Source of the DNA: Xylophilus rhododendri
Lineage (GTDB): Bacteria; Pseudomonadota; Gammaproteobacteria; Burkholderiales; Burkholderiaceae_C
Reading direction: 5' to 3'
Assembly (NCBI RefSeq): GCF_009906855.1
Contig: NZ_CP047650.1
Location: 3,596,001 to 3,660,000, forward strand
Length of the DNA stretch: 64,000 bases
Made by a program: the position numbers and the translations under genes. Shown piece by piece: positions 35,296 through 46,789 of the stretch. Each line of letters begins with the position of its first letter. The first letter of the stretch is position 1. The notes below the pieces were generated by a model, which searched no databases, was not told where the DNA came from, and saw only the letters and a list, made by a program, of their open reading frames with translations.

Positions 35296-37187
35296 GGCCG
35301 GCCTCCGCGCCACTCGAACAGCTGCCGCGCATAACCCGCGATGCCCTGCGGAAACAGCAGCACCAGCAGCAGGATGATGCCGCCCAGCATGGCGCGCCAG
35401 TAGTCGGTATTACGCGCCACCGTGTCGTGCAGCCAGTTGAAAGTGACGGCGCCGACCACCGGGCCGGCGAGGGTCTGGATGCCGCCCAGCAGCACCATCA
35501 CCAGCCCATCGACCGAACGGCCCACACTCAGGGTCTCGGGCGAGATGCTGCCCTTGGAGAAGGCGAAGAGCGCGCCGGCCAGCCCCGCCACCGCGCCCGC
35601 GATGACAAAGGCCAGCCACTGCAGGCGCTTCACGTCGATGCCGATGGCGTCGGCGCGCAGGGCCGAATCCCGCCCCGCCCGCAGCGCATAACCGAAGGGC
35701 GAGAACAGCACCCGCCGCAGCCACAGGATGCCGGCGCCGGCCAGCACCAGCGTCAGTCCGTAATAGGCGGCGCGGCCCGAGAGCCACTGGGCCGGCCACA
35801 CGCCGGTCAGGCCATTGCTGCCGCCGGTGAAGTCGTCCCACTGGTAGACGACCGCCCAGGCGATCTGCGCGAAGGCCAGGGTCAGCATGGCCAGGTACAC
35901 CCCCGACAGCCGCACCGCGAACCAGCCGAAGATCAGCGCACCCACGGCCGCCACCAGCGGCGCAGCAATCAACGCCACCTCCATCGGCAGCCCGGCCGAG
36001 CGCACCAGCAGCGCCGCGCCATAGGCCCCCAGCCCGAAGTAGGCCGCATGGCCGAAGGAATGCATGCCGCCCGGACCCATGATGAAGTGCAGGCTGGCGG
36101 CGAAGAGCGCGGCGATCAGCAGGTCGATGGCCAGCACCGTGACATAGGGGGCACCCGCGGCCAGCCAGGGCAGCAGCGCCAGCACGAGGACCAGCACTGC
36201 GATGGCCACCGCATAGGCCCGCGAGGAGCGGCGCAGCGGCTGCTCCGGCAGGCCCTGCTGCCGCGCCACCGCCTGCGGCCGGCCGAACAGGCCCCAGGGC
36301 CGCCAGACCAGCACGGCGGCCATCACCAGAAACTCGACCACCAGCGTGGCCTTGGAAAACGAGATGCTGATGCCGAAGACTTCCACCACCCCCAGCCAGA
36401 TGCACACCGCCTTCACCTCGGCGATCAAGAGCGCCGCCACATAGGCGCCCGGTATCGAACCCATGCCGCCCACCACCACCACCACGAAGGCGGCGCCGAT
36501 GGCGGTCAGGTCCATCTCCAGATTGGCCGGCTCGCGCGGCAGCTGCAGCGCGCCGCCCAGGCCGCCCAGCAGCGCGCCGAGCGCGAACACCGCCGTGAAC
36601 AACCAGGCCTGGTTCACGCCCAGCGCACTGACCATCTCCCGGTCCTGCGTGGCCGCGCGCACCAGCGTGCCCCAGCGGGTGCGGGTGAGCAGCAGCCACA
36701 GCAGGCCCAGCACCACCGGCCCGACGGCCACCAGGAACAGGTCGTACGAGGGGAACTGCCGCCCCAGGATCAGCACCGAGCCCTTGAGGCCCGGCGCACG
36801 CGGCCCGAGCAGCTCCTCGGCGCCCCACACCCACAGCGCCGCATCCTTGATCACCAGCACCAGCGCGAAGGTGGCCAGCAGCTGGAACAGCTCCGGCGCC
36901 TTGTAGATGCGGCGCAGCAGCAGCATCTCGATGGCCGCGCCGACGGCGGCCACCACCAGCGCCGCCAGCGGCAGCGCGATCCAGAAGCCCGCCGGGCCGA
37001 TGGCCGAGGTCAGCGCCCCGGACAGGGAGTAGGCCGCATACACCCCCAGCATGAAGAAGGACCCGTGCGCGAAGTTGACGATGCGGGTCACGCCGAAGAT
37101 CAGCGACAGCCCGGCCGCCACCAGGAACTGCGACGAAGCGCCGGCCAGCCCGTTGAGCAGCTGGACGACGAAGCCCGAAACGTCCAT
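35292..37187 (-). CDS. branched-chain-type ABC transporter permease, LivH and LivM fused
   Basis: A 631-residue inner-membrane protein holding both permeases in one chain. The LivH half (about 1-290) has SLIFGVTRIVNFAHGSFFMLG and GGMGSIPGAYVAALL. An Arg-rich linker with VARQQGLPEQPLRRSSRAYA leads to the LivM half (about 325-631) with GPGGMHSFGHAAYFGLGAYGAA and FGYALRAGRDSALRADAIG. It lies 13 bases after the binding-protein gene. Contrast with the two separate permeases of the hydroxyproline-type importer. Confidence 0.93.
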   Translation of the reverse strand: MDVSGFVVQLLNGLAGASSQFLVAAGLSLIFGVTRIVNFAHGSFFMLGVYAAYSLSGALTSAIGPAGFWIALPLAALVVAAVGAAIEMLLLRRIYKAPELFQLLATFALVLVIKDAALWVWGAEELLGPRAPGLKGSVLILGRQFPSYDLFLVAVGPVVLGLLWLLLTRTRWGTLVRAATQDREMVSALGVNQAWLFTAVFALGALLGGLGGALQLPREPANLEMDLTAIGAAFVVVVVGGMGSIPGAYVAALLIAEVKAVCIWLGVVEVFGISISFSKATLVVEFLVMAAVLVWRPWGLFGRPQAVARQQGLPEQPLRRSSRAYAVAIAVLVLVLALLPWLAAGAPYVTVLAIDLLIAALFAASLHFIMGPGGMHSFGHAAYFGLGAYGAALLVRSAGLPMEVALIAAPLVAAVGALIFGWFAVRLSGVYLAMLTLAFAQIAWAVVYQWDDFTGGSNGLTGVWPAQWLSGRAAYYGLTLVLAGAGILWLRRVLFSPFGYALRAGRDSALRADAIGIDVKRLQWLAFVIAGAVAGLAGALFAFSKGSISPETLSVGRSVDGLVMVLLGGIQTLAGPVVGAVTFNWLHDTVARNTDYWRAMLGGIILLLVLLFPQGIAGYARQLFEWRGGRP

Positions 37188-37200
37188 GCGCGGGTCCTGC

Positions 37201-38418
37201 TCAGTCTGCCGGGCGCAGCTGCTTGACCTCGGCGTCCGAGGGCTGGAACTTCGCGCCGTCGAGGTAGCTGTAGTCCACCATCACGCCCTTGCCGCCCTCG
37301 TTCTTCGTCTTGCCGACAAAGGCGCCCATGGTGGACTGGTTGTCCTGCGCACGGTAGGTGATCTTGCCGAAGGGCGTGTCCACCGGCAGGCCCTTGAAGG
37401 CGGCGGCGAGCTTCTCGGTATCGGTGCTGCCGGCCTTCCTGATGCCCGCGGCGATCGACTTGACCGCCGAGTAGCCCACCACCGAACCCAGGCGCGGATA
37501 GTCCTTGTAGCGGGCCTGGTAGGCCGCCAGGAAGGCCTTGTGCTCCGGCGTGGCGATGGTGGCCCAGGGATAGCCGGTGACGATCCAGCCGTTGGGCGCC
37601 TCGTCCTTGAGCGGGTCCATGTATTCGGGCTCGCCGGTCAGCACGCTGACCACGCTGGTCTTCTCGAACAGGCCGCGGGTATTGCCCTCGCGCACGAACT
37701 TGGCCAGGTCGGCGGCGAAGAGCGCGTTGAAGATCGCATCGGGCCTGGCATCGGCCAGGGCCTGCACCACGCTGCCGGCATCGACCTTGCCCAGCGGCGG
37801 CGCCTGCTCGGCGACGAATTCCACATCGGGCTGCACTTCCTTCAGCAGCTTCTTGAAGGTGGCGGCCGAGGACTGGCCGTACTCGTAGTTGGGATAGACG
37901 ATGGCCCAGCGCTTCTTCTTCAGCTTGGCGGCTTCCGGCACCAGCATGGCCACCTGCATGTAGGTGGAGGGCCGCAGGCGGTAGGTGTACTTGTTGCCGT
38001 TCTGCCAGACGATCTTGTCGGTCAGCGGCTCGGCGGCCAGGTAGAAGAATTTCTTCTGCTTGGCGAAGTCGGTCAGCGCCAGGCCGGTGTTGGACAGGAA
38101 GGAGCCCATCAGCACATCGATGTGTTCACGCGCGATGAGTTCCTCGGCGATACGCACCGCGTCGCCCGGGTTGGCGTTGTCGTCGCGGGTGATGACTTCG
38201 AGCTTTTTGCCGTTGACGCCGCCGGCCGCATTGACCTCTTCCACCGCCAGCTCCATGCCCTTCTTGTAGGGCTCCAGGAAAGCGGCCTGCGCCTTGTAGC
38301 TGTTGATCTCGCCGATCTTCACCACGTTCTGGGCGAAGGCGGGAATCGAGGCCAGGGAAACGGTGACGGCGACTGCGGCATAAGCCGATGCGAGAACCAG
38401 GCGGCGCGGCGTGTGCAT
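37201..38418 (-). CDS. branched-chain-type ABC transporter substrate-binding protein, probably for nicotinate/nicotinamide
   Basis: A 405-residue periplasmic binding protein (Peripla_BP_6). The ATG at 38418 follows AGGAG by 7 bases and gives a Sec signal (MHTPRRLVLASAYAAVAV, cleavage near AFA-QN). The core shows GMELAVEEVNAAGGVNGKKLEV and LLMGSFLSNTGLAL-like MGSFLSNTGLALTDF in the ligand cleft. First gene of the operon running through fused permease, two ATPases, nicotinamidase, nicA and nicB. The ligand is inferred from these enzymes. Confidence 0.9.
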   Translation of the reverse strand: MHTPRRLVLASAYAAVAVTVSLASIPAFAQNVVKIGEINSYKAQAAFLEPYKKGMELAVEEVNAAGGVNGKKLEVITRDDNANPGDAVRIAEELIAREHIDVLMGSFLSNTGLALTDFAKQKKFFYLAAEPLTDKIVWQNGNKYTYRLRPSTYMQVAMLVPEAAKLKKKRWAIVYPNYEYGQSSAATFKKLLKEVQPDVEFVAEQAPPLGKVDAGSVVQALADARPDAIFNALFAADLAKFVREGNTRGLFEKTSVVSVLTGEPEYMDPLKDEAPNGWIVTGYPWATIATPEHKAFLAAYQARYKDYPRLGSVVGYSAVKSIAAGIRKAGSTDTEKLAAAFKGLPVDTPFGKITYRAQDNQSTMGAFVGKTKNEGGKGVMVDYSYLDGAKFQPSDAEVKQLRPAD

Positions 38419-39896
<1,478 letters not shown>

Positions 39897-40004
39897 GATG
39901 AGGAGCGTGGTGCAGAGGACATTCCCGCCCTGAGCGCTCGCCCCTCAAGCAGCGCCGAGCCGACTCATCCGCAAGGAGCGCAGGCGCTATGGCACGATCC
40001 CGCC

Positions 40005-40562
40005 ATGGCCGAGCCGTCCCGACGCATCCCTTACCGCAGCTGGCCCGGCGCCCTGGCCGTGCTGCTGGCCATCCTGGTGTATGTGGGCGGGCTGATGGCC
40101 TGGGACCGGCACACGCCGGGCAGCTGGCCGCTGGCCAGCGGCGAGACCATCGAGGTCGGCCCGGTGCGTTTCATCCCCGCCGAAGACTGGCGCATGGATG
40201 TGGCCCGCTCGCGCGCCGGCCGCTCGCTCACCCTGTTCAAGGGCGGCCACCGCTTCGTGGTGACAACCGGCGAATGGGCCGGCGGCCCGGAAGGCCCGGT
40301 GCGCCGCCAGCGCCGGCTGATGGAGCGCGGCCAGGGCCTGAGCATCGACGGCGATCCCTCCCGCTTCTTCAACAGCTGGGGCCTGGGCGGCGACACCTTC
40401 GCCTATTACGGCGCGCAGCTGGCCGGCCGCTTCTGGCAGGTGGTGGACCCGCGGCGCCGGCTGCTGGTGCAGGTCGACTGCTACGGCCCGGCCGAGGGCC
40501 TGAACGAGGCCTTGGCCGATGCGCGTGCCATGGTCGATTCGATGGACCTGGACGCACTGTGA
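40005..40562 (+). CDS. hypothetical membrane-anchored protein
   Basis: A 185-residue protein of unknown family. One N-terminal transmembrane helix (about residues 15-32, ALAVLLAILVYVGGLMAW) is followed by a soluble part predicted outside the membrane, with beta-rich segments such as EIEVGPVRFIPAEDWRM-like text and a Trp/Tyr-rich C-terminal third. No catalytic motif is seen. The stop overlaps the GTG of the following PrsW-type gene (GTGA), so the two are coupled and the protein may be a partner or substrate of that protease. Confidence 0.75.
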   Translation: MAEPSRRIPYRSWPGALAVLLAILVYVGGLMAWDRHTPGSWPLASGETIEVGPVRFIPAEDWRMDVARSRAGRSLTLFKGGHRFVVTTGEWAGGPEGPVRRQRRLMERGQGLSIDGDPSRFFNSWGLGGDTFAYYGAQLAGRFWQVVDPRRRLLVQVDCYGPAEGLNEALADARAMVDSMDLDAL

Positions 40563-41745
40563 AGCTCTACGCCTTCGACAGCGGCGGCGGCTGGCCGGTC
40601 GGCACCGACTCCTTCTTCCAGCCGCGCCGCGCGGCCTTCTGGGTGCTGGTGGCGCTGATCGTCAACGGCCTGTTCTACACCTCGCACATGTTCTCCACCG
40701 GCCTGAAGGTGGTGCCGGTGACCGTGCTGCTCGGGCTGCTGGCCTGGGCCGGCTACACCCTGGCCTTCGTGCTGGCGCTGCGCCTCTTCGACCTGCTGGA
40801 GCAGCATCCGCCGGAAGCCTTCGTGCTGGCCTTCTGCTGGGGCGGGCTGGGCGCGGTGTTCTTCGCGGTGCCGGCCAACGCGGCCTTCCAGAGCCTGTGC
40901 GGCAAGCTGGTGTCGCCCGAATTCGTGGCCGCCTGGGGCGCCGCGCTGGCGGGGCCGAGCACCGAGGAATTCCTGAAACTGGCCGGCGTGATCCTGCTGG
41001 TGCTGGTGGCGCGCAACCAGTTCCAGACGCATCTTTCGGTGCTGGTGGTGGGCGCCATGGCGGGGCTGGGTTTCCAGGTGGTGGAGAACCTCAGCTACAC
41101 GGTCAATGCCTCGCTGCATTTCCCGCTGGAGAGCCAGCTCGATCCGGTCTGGCTCAACCTGCTCACACGCGGGCTGCTGGCCGGTTTGTGGACCCATGCG
41201 GCCTACACCACCGTCGCCTCCTACGGTCTAGCGTGGTTCCTGCTGCATCCCGAACGCTCGCTGGCGCGGCGGCTGGGTGTGGCCCTGCTGTGTTTCTTGC
41301 TGGCCTGGGGCTGCATTTCGTGTGGAACTCTCCCTGGCTGGAGGACCTGTTCGACGGCGGCAATACCGGGCTAGTGCTGCTGTCCCTGCTCAAGGGGCTG
41401 CCGGTATTGCTGGCGGCCGGGCTGGTGTGGCGGGTGGCGGCGCGCGAGAACGGCGCCTGGCTGCATGCGCTGGCGGCCTATTTCGTGCCCGAGCGGGAGC
41501 TGATCCGCAACGAGGAATGGCTGCGGCTGGGCGCGCCGCTGCTGCGGCTGCAGGCGCGCAGGGAGATCCGGCGGCGTTTCGGCTGGAAGGCGGGCCGGCT
41601 CAAGGCCCGGCTGCAGCGGGCGCAGCTGCGGCTGGTGCGCAAGGCAGCCACCTATGGGCGCGGGCCGCAGACCCGGCGGCACGAAGCGGCCGTGCGGCGG
41701 CTGCGTGCGGCGCTGGAGGCCGCGATGCAGGCCCAGCCGGGCTAG
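40559..41745 (+). pseudogene. PrsW-family intramembrane metalloprotease, frameshifted
   Basis: Multi-span protein (GTG start overlapping the previous stop). It carries the PrsW motifs STEEFLK (E136, E137, K140), FQVVENLSY and, in the second frame, LHFVWNSPW. The first frame ends early at 41374. At about 41310 one C appears to be missing (GGGGCTGC where GGGGCCTGC would keep the frame): with it, LLAWG continues as LHFVWNSPWLEDLFDGG through a long Arg-rich cytoplasmic tail to 41745, about 395 residues in all. The third conserved motif lies exactly at the break, so the product as given would be inactive. Real inactivation or sequence error cannot be told apart. Confidence 0.8.
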
Positions 41746-42710
41746 TGCCGGTAGACGGCCTTGGGGGTTTCGCCCGCCAGGGCCTGAAGCAGGTTGGTGG
41801 TGGCCAGTTCGGCCATGGCATGGCGGGTCTCGCCCGTCGCCGAGCCGATATGCGGCAGCGGCGTGACCTTGGCATGGGTGCGCAGGGGCGAGTCCTGCGG
41901 CAGCGGTTCGGTGGCGAACACGTCCAGCCCTGCGGCACGCAGCGGGCCATGGTCGAGGGCTTGCAGCAGTGCGGCCTCATCGACCGTGGCGCCCCGGCCG
42001 CCGTTGACGAAGATCGCGCCCGGCTTCATCTGCGCGAACACCTTCGCATCGATCAGTCCGCGGGTGGCGGCGGTCAGCGGCAGCAGGGCCACCACGATGT
42101 CGGACTGGGCCAGCAGCGACTCCAGCGAACAGTGCCGGGCAAGGCCCTGCAGCGGCGTGCCGGAAAGGTCCACCGCCCGCCGTGTGTGATACAGCACCGG
42201 CATGCCGAAACCCAGCGCCGCGCGCCGCGCCACCGCCTGGCCGATGCGGCCGAAGCCGAGCAGGCCGAGCGTCTTGCCGTGCACATCGGTGCCGAAGAGG
42301 TCCTCGCCGATGTTCTTCGTCCAGCGGCCTTCGCGCACCAGGGCCGACAGCTCCACGATGCGGCGGCTGCTGGCCATGACCAGGGCGAAGACCGTGTCGG
42401 CCACCGTCTCGTCCAGCACGCCCGGCGTGTGGCAGAGCGTGATGCCGCGTGCCTGCAGGGCCTCGATGTCGTAGTTGTCCACGCCCACCGACACGCTGGA
42501 GACCACCTGCAGCTGCGGCGCCAGCGCCAGCAGCGCGGCATCGACCGGGTAGCTGGAGCCGATCAGGCCGTGCGCCGTGGACAGCGCCGCGTCGAAGGCC
42601 GGCTTCTGAGCCGCCAGCTTGGGGTTGGCGACGGTGACATGGTGCTCGGCCTGCAGCCGCGCCAGCTGGTCATCCGGCAGTTCACGAAAGACGAGGACGT
42701 TCTTTTTCAT
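41742..42710 (-). CDS. kguD: 2-hydroxyacid dehydrogenase, probable 2-keto-6-phosphogluconate reductase
   Basis: A 322-residue NAD(P)-dependent D-2-hydroxyacid dehydrogenase of the GhrB/KguD type. Nucleotide-binding LGLLGFGRIGQAVARRA (GxGxxG), catalytic Arg in NGGRGATVDE, Glu in VFATEPLP and His in LPHIGSAT. In Pseudomonas KguD reduces 2-keto-6-phosphogluconate to 6-phosphogluconate. Here it follows the kinase gene by 6 bases in the same kguE-kguK-kguD order. The stop codon overlaps that of the convergent PrsW-type gene by four bases. A glyoxylate/hydroxypyruvate reductase is the alternative reading. Confidence 0.85.
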   Translation of the reverse strand: MKKNVLVFRELPDDQLARLQAEHHVTVANPKLAAQKPAFDAALSTAHGLIGSSYPVDAALLALAPQLQVVSSVSVGVDNYDIEALQARGITLCHTPGVLDETVADTVFALVMASSRRIVELSALVREGRWTKNIGEDLFGTDVHGKTLGLLGFGRIGQAVARRAALGFGMPVLYHTRRAVDLSGTPLQGLARHCSLESLLAQSDIVVALLPLTAATRGLIDAKVFAQMKPGAIFVNGGRGATVDEAALLQALDHGPLRAAGLDVFATEPLPQDSPLRTHAKVTPLPHIGSATGETRHAMAELATTNLLQALAGETPKAVYRH

Positions 42711-42716
42711 GGTGGT

Positions 42717-43697
42717 TCAGAGCCCGGCGGCCTGCAGTTCGGCCCGCGTCGGCAGGCCTTCGGAATCACCCAGCACCTGCACCTGGCGGGCGCCGATCCA
42801 GCTGCCGCGCCGCACGGCTTCGGGCACGCTGCGGCCTTCGAGCAGGGCGCTGATCACACCCACCGCGAAGCCGTCGCCGGCCCCCACGGTATCGACCACC
42901 CGCGCGACCGGAAAACCTTCCACATGGCCGGTGCCGGCCGTGGCGTCGTCGTAGTAGGCGCCATCGGGCCCGAGCTTGACGACGACCAGCTGCGCGCCGG
43001 CCGCGCGGTAGAAGCGGGCGATGCCCTCGGCGCTGTCCTCGCCGGTCAGCAGCCGGCCTTCTTCCAGGCCCGGCAGCACCGCATGGGCCTTGGCGGCCAG
43101 GCGGTTGATCTCGGTGCGCATGACCTCGGTCGAAGCCCACAGCGTGGGCCGCAGGTTGGGATCGAAGGAGACGCTGCGGCCGGCGGCCCGCGCCACGTCC
43201 ATGGTGCGGTGCGCCGCGGCCAGGCTGGTGGCCGAGATGGCGGCGAACACACCCGTGGCATGCAGGTGGCGGGTGGACTGCAGCCAGGCGGCGTCCACAT
43301 CGTCCGGCCCCATCAGGCTGGCGGCCGAGCCCTTGCGGTGGTATTCGACCGGCGGATCGCTGCCGTCGTCCACCCGGCCCTTGAACTGGAAGCCGGTGCG
43401 CTGGGCCGGGTCGCAGACCACACGGTTGCAGTCCACGCCCTCCTTCTGCAGCTCGGCCAGCAGGTAGCGGCCCAGCGAATCGGCGCCCAGGCGGCTGGCC
43501 CAGCCCACCCGCAGGCCCAGGCGGGACAGGCCGACGGCCACGTTGATCTCGGCGCCGGCCATACGACGATGGAAGGTTTCCACCCGCTCCAGCGGGCCGG
43601 TCTCGTCGGCGATGAAAAGTGTCATGGCCTCGCCGAAGAGGGCCACGTCGCGTTGGGCGCCCGGCAAAGGCGCGGTGAAGACGGAGGTCATGCTCAT
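42717..43697 (-). CDS. kguK: PfkB-family sugar kinase, probable 2-ketogluconokinase
   Basis: A 326-residue ribokinase-like enzyme. It shows FHRRMAGAEINVAVGLSRLG (substrate lid region), FDPNLRPTLW, and the ATP-site anion hole with catalytic Asp in DTVGAGDGFAVG. This class phosphorylates 2-ketogluconate or 2-keto-3-deoxygluconate. The flanking kguE- and kguD-like genes and the PtxS-type operator upstream favour 2-ketogluconate. The ATG overlaps the kguE-like stop (ATGA), and a second ATG lies two codons on. Confidence 0.86.
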   Translation of the reverse strand: MSMTSVFTAPLPGAQRDVALFGEAMTLFIADETGPLERVETFHRRMAGAEINVAVGLSRLGLRVGWASRLGADSLGRYLLAELQKEGVDCNRVVCDPAQRTGFQFKGRVDDGSDPPVEYHRKGSAASLMGPDDVDAAWLQSTRHLHATGVFAAISATSLAAAHRTMDVARAAGRSVSFDPNLRPTLWASTEVMRTEINRLAAKAHAVLPGLEEGRLLTGEDSAEGIARFYRAAGAQLVVVKLGPDGAYYDDATAGTGHVEGFPVARVVDTVGAGDGFAVGVISALLEGRSVPEAVRRGSWIGARQVQVLGDSEGLPTRAELQAAGL

Positions 43698-44482
43698 GCG
43701 GTTTCCAGCTGCAGGCGGGCGGCCGCGCGCAGCACTTCGATTTCCTTGCTTGTGACGGTGACCAGGTCGTCGCCGATCAGGGGGTATTCGATGGCCCAGG
43801 GCACATCGGCCGGCAGGCCGCGCAGCACCGCGCGCCAGGGGGCGGCGGATTCGGCCAGGGGCACGGCCACCCATTTGTCGGGGCGGCGCTGCACGCCCTT
43901 GGCGTGTACATAGCCGACACGCGAGCCGAGCGCGGCGGCGGCCTGCAGCGGGCATTCGCCGAGGTAATGCCAGTTGCCGACGTCGAAGGTCATGGGCAGT
44001 TGCAGCCCGGCCGCATCGGCTGCCGAGAAGAAACGGACGAGCGAGGCCAGGGTGCCGGCGCCGGGCGTCTGGTCGTTCTCGATGACCAGCTCGCAGGCCG
44101 CGTGGTCCAGGGTGTTCTTCAGGTCCTGCAGCGATGCGGTAGAGACAGCGCCGAAGCCGCCGATGGACATCTTGAGCCGGGGTGCGGCCAGCTGCGCTGC
44201 GATATCCAGCGCGCGTTGCAGCGCATCGGCATCGAGCTTGCCATCAGCCTTCCACAGCCCTTCGGGGCTGGAATAGACCCGCACATTGCCGGCATCGCGC
44301 AGCGCCTGCAGCTCGCCGGCCGACGAGGCCAGTAGCTCGCCCCGCACCTCCACGCCATCGGCGCCCGCCTGGCGCGAGAGTTCCGCGAAATACAGCTGCC
44401 CATGCCGCATCACCTCGGCCGCGCCGAAGGAGGTCAGGGAGATCAATACGGGAGGCGCTTCGAACATGCCGGTGCCGTTCAT
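43694..44482 (-). CDS. kguE: sugar phosphate isomerase/epimerase-like TIM-barrel protein, KguE-like
   Basis: A 262-residue AP-endonuclease-2/xylose-isomerase-type barrel. Metal-site residues are visible in [10 protein letters not shown] (Glu), [12 protein letters not shown] (Asp, His), YVHAKGVQ (His) and [10 protein letters not shown] (Glu). KguE is found beside KguK and KguD in Pseudomonas 2-ketogluconate operons, but its reaction is not established. Length (about 258 there) and order agree. The ATG overlaps the stop of the ABC ATPase gene. Confidence 0.8.
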   Translation of the reverse strand: MNGTGMFEAPPVLISLTSFGAAEVMRHGQLYFAELSRQAGADGVEVRGELLASSAGELQALRDAGNVRVYSSPEGLWKADGKLDADALQRALDIAAQLAAPRLKMSIGGFGAVSTASLQDLKNTLDHAACELVIENDQTPGAGTLASLVRFFSAADAAGLQLPMTFDVGNWHYLGECPLQAAAALGSRVGYVHAKGVQRRPDKWVAVPLAESAAPWRAVLRGLPADVPWAIEYPLIGDDLVTVTSKEIEVLRAAARLQLETA

Positions 44483-45255
44483 GCGTGGTTCGAACTGAGG
44501 ATCTGGCCGAGGAAGGTGCGGGTGCGTTCGTCCTGCGGATTCGAGAAGAATTCCCGGGGCGCCGCCTGCTCCACGATGCGCCCTTCGGCCATGAAGATCA
44601 CCCGGTCGGCCACGCTGCGGGCGAAGCCCATCTCGTGGGTCACGCACAGCATGGTCATGCCGTCGTCGGCCAGGGAGATCATGGTGTCCAGCACCTCCTT
44701 GACCATCTCCGGGTCTAGCGCCGAGGTGGGCTCGTCGAACAGCATGATCTTGGGCGACATGCACAGCGCCCGGGCGATCGCCACCCGCTGCTGCTGGCCG
44801 CCGGAGAGCTGGCTGGGGTACTTCTTCGCCTGCTCGGGGATACGCACGCGGGTGAGGTACTTCATCGCCACCTCTTCCGCCTCGGCCTTGCCCATGCCGC
44901 GCGAGCGCATCGGCGCCAGGGTGCAGTTCTCCAGGATGGTCAGGTGCGGGAACAGGTTGAACTGCTGGAACACCATGCCGACCTCGGCGCGCACCCGGTC
45001 CACGTTCCTGCCGCCGGCCGTCAGCTCGATGCCGTCCACCACGATGCGGCCCTGCTGCACCGTCTCCAGCCGGTTGATGCAGCGGATCAGCGTGGACTTG
45101 CCCGAGCCCGAAGGGCCGCACACCACGATGCGTTCGCCGGCGCGCACGGCCAGGTCGATGCCGGTCAGCACCTGGAACTGGCCGTACCACTTGTTCACGC
45201 CCTCCATGCGGATGATGGGCGCTGGCGTGGCGGTGGAGGCGGCTGCGTCGGTCAT
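44479..45255 (-). CDS. polar-amino-acid-type ABC transporter ATP-binding protein (GlnQ-like)
   Basis: A 258-residue ATPase. Walker [11 protein letters not shown]-loop [11 protein letters not shown], signature [15 protein letters not shown], Walker [15 protein letters not shown] and the switch CVTHEMGFA are all intact. The 16-residue Ala/Thr-rich leader is somewhat longer than usual. Start at 45255 is preferred; an in-frame ATG at 45318 would overlap the binding-protein gene. Encoded between the importer components and the kgu enzymes on one transcript. Confidence 0.94.
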   Translation of the reverse strand: MTDAAASTATPAPIIRMEGVNKWYGQFQVLTGIDLAVRAGERIVVCGPSGSGKSTLIRCINRLETVQQGRIVVDGIELTAGGRNVDRVRAEVGMVFQQFNLFPHLTILENCTLAPMRSRGMGKAEAEEVAMKYLTRVRIPEQAKKYPSQLSGGQQQRVAIARALCMSPKIMLFDEPTSALDPEMVKEVLDTMISLADDGMTMLCVTHEMGFARSVADRVIFMAEGRIVEQAAPREFFSNPQDERTRTFLGQILSSNHA

Positions 45256-45284
45256 GCTCGTGGCTCTCTTTTTGGACGGGCTTC

Positions 45285-46082
45285 TTACTGGAACTTGGGC
45301 AGGTCGGTGCTCAGCCACTTCTGGTAGAGCTTGTTCAACTCGCCGTCGGCGCTGTGTTTGGCGACGAAGTCGTTGACCGTCTTCTCCAGCTCGGCCTGGC
45401 CCGGGCGCATGGCGATGCCCATGTTCTGCTGCACCAGGTTGAACTTGTTCTCGAAGGTGTTGGCCGGCGCCCGCTTGGCGATCTGCGCGGCCACGGTGAC
45501 CGAGCAGCCGATCGCATCGACCTGGCCCGACAGCAGGGCCTGCATGGCGGAGGCGTCGTCGTCGAAGCGGCGGATCTCGGTGCCTTCGGGCGCGGCCTTG
45601 GTCACGGCGATGTCCTGGGTGCTGGCACGCGCCACGCCGATGCGTTTGCCCTTCAGGGCGGCCGCATCCTTGATGGTGTCGGACTTCTTGCCGTACAGCA
45701 CGATGGTGGCGGCCGCATAGGGCTGCGAGAAGGTGACCTGCTTGGCGCGCTCGGGCGTCACGGCGAGCGATGCGACCAGCAGGTCGACCTTGTTGGTCAG
45801 CAGGAAGGGAATGCGGTTCGGGCCGGTGACCGGCACGATATTGGCCTTCACGCCCAGGTCCTTGGCCAGCAGTTTGGCCACGTCGGCGTCGTAGCCGTCG
45901 GGCTGGTTCTTCGCGTCGGTGGTGCCGTAAGGCGGGAAGTCGACCAGCATGCCGATGGTGATCTCGCCCTTCTTCTTGATGTCGGCGACCGACTGGGCAT
46001 GGGCCGGCAGGGTGGCGGCGATGCCGGTGCCCAGCACGAGGGCGGCGGCGATGACGGTGCGGCGTTGGATGAAACGAAGCAT
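45285..46082 (-). CDS. polar-amino-acid-type ABC substrate-binding protein (SBP_bac_3), possibly for 2-ketogluconate
   Basis: A 265-residue periplasmic protein with a Sec signal ([18 protein letters not shown], cleavage near AHA-QS). The mature part has [13 protein letters not shown] and [19 protein letters not shown], typical of the family. In amino-acid binding members an Arg and an Asp hold the alpha-amino-acid; here [18 protein letters not shown] supplies the Arg region and [20 protein letters not shown] the Asp region. The operon contains no amino-acid enzymes, so a sugar acid is a plausible ligand (inference). Confidence 0.9.
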   Translation of the reverse strand: MLRFIQRRTVIAAALVLGTGIAATLPAHAQSVADIKKKGEITIGMLVDFPPYGTTDAKNQPDGYDADVAKLLAKDLGVKANIVPVTGPNRIPFLLTNKVDLLVASLAVTPERAKQVTFSQPYAAATIVLYGKKSDTIKDAAALKGKRIGVARASTQDIAVTKAAPEGTEIRRFDDDASAMQALLSGQVDAIGCSVTVAAQIAKRAPANTFENKFNLVQQNMGIAMRPGQAELEKTVNDFVAKHSADGELNKLYQKWLSTDLPKFQ

Positions 46083-46125
46083 GGGAGGTCTCCTGATGGG
46101 TGGACGGTCGAAACGGGAAGGATGC

Positions 46126-46779
46126 TCAGCGCGAAAGAGCGGCCGACAGCCGGCGCTCCATGCGCCCGGCCAGCAGCGACAGCGGCCAGCACATCACGAA
46201 GTAGATGACGGCCACCACGCTGAACACCAGCAGCGGCTGGAAGGTGGCGTTGTTGACGATCTGCCCGGCGCGGGTGATCTCGGTGAAGCCGATGATGGCC
46301 GCCAGCGACGTGCCCTTGATCACCTGCACCAGGTAACCCACGGTGGGCGGCACGGCGATCTTCCAGGCCTGGGGCAGCACCACGTCCTTCATGCGCGAGG
46401 CATAGGACAGGTTCAGCGCCTCAGCCGCCTCCCACTGCCCGCGCGGGATGGCCTGGATGCAGCCGCGCCAGATCTCGCCCAGGAAGGCGGCGGTGTTGAG
46501 CGACAGCGCCACGCCGGCGGCCACCCAGGGGTTGATGTCCAGCCCCAGCACCGGTGCGCCGAAGAAAATCAGGAAGAGCTGCAGCAGCAGCGGCGTGCCC
46601 TGGAACACCTGCACGAAGGCAGTGGCCACACCACGCACCCAGGCCAGCGGCGAGACCCGCGACAGCGCCACCACCAGCCCGCCCAGTCCGCCGAAGAGGA
46701 TGGCGATGGCCGACAGGGCCAGCGTCCACTTGGCGGCTTCGAGGATGAACCAGAACTCGGGCATTCCGAAAGTACGCAT
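46126..46779 (-). CDS. polar-amino-acid-type ABC transporter permease (HisM/GlnP-like)
   Basis: A 217-residue inner-membrane permease with about five helices. LLQLFLIFFGAPVLGLDINPW and GEIWRGCIQAIPRGQWEAAEALNLSY (the EAA loop, split here for length) are family marks. It lies 10 bases downstream of the second permease gene and 43 bases before the binding-protein gene. The two permeases form a heterodimer. Confidence 0.93.
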   Translation of the reverse strand: MRTFGMPEFWFILEAAKWTLALSAIAILFGGLGGLVVALSRVSPLAWVRGVATAFVQVFQGTPLLLQLFLIFFGAPVLGLDINPWVAAGVALSLNTAAFLGEIWRGCIQAIPRGQWEAAEALNLSYASRMKDVVLPQAWKIAVPPTVGYLVQVIKGTSLAAIIGFTEITRAGQIVNNATFQPLLVFSVVAVIYFVMCWPLSLLAGRMERRLSAALSR

Positions 46780-46789
46780 GGCGGGCTCC

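Noticed and set aside
41277-43913. An 878-codon plus-strand frame opposite kguD and kguK
   Set aside because: No recognisable domain, and His/Gln/Gly-rich composition typical of antisense reading.
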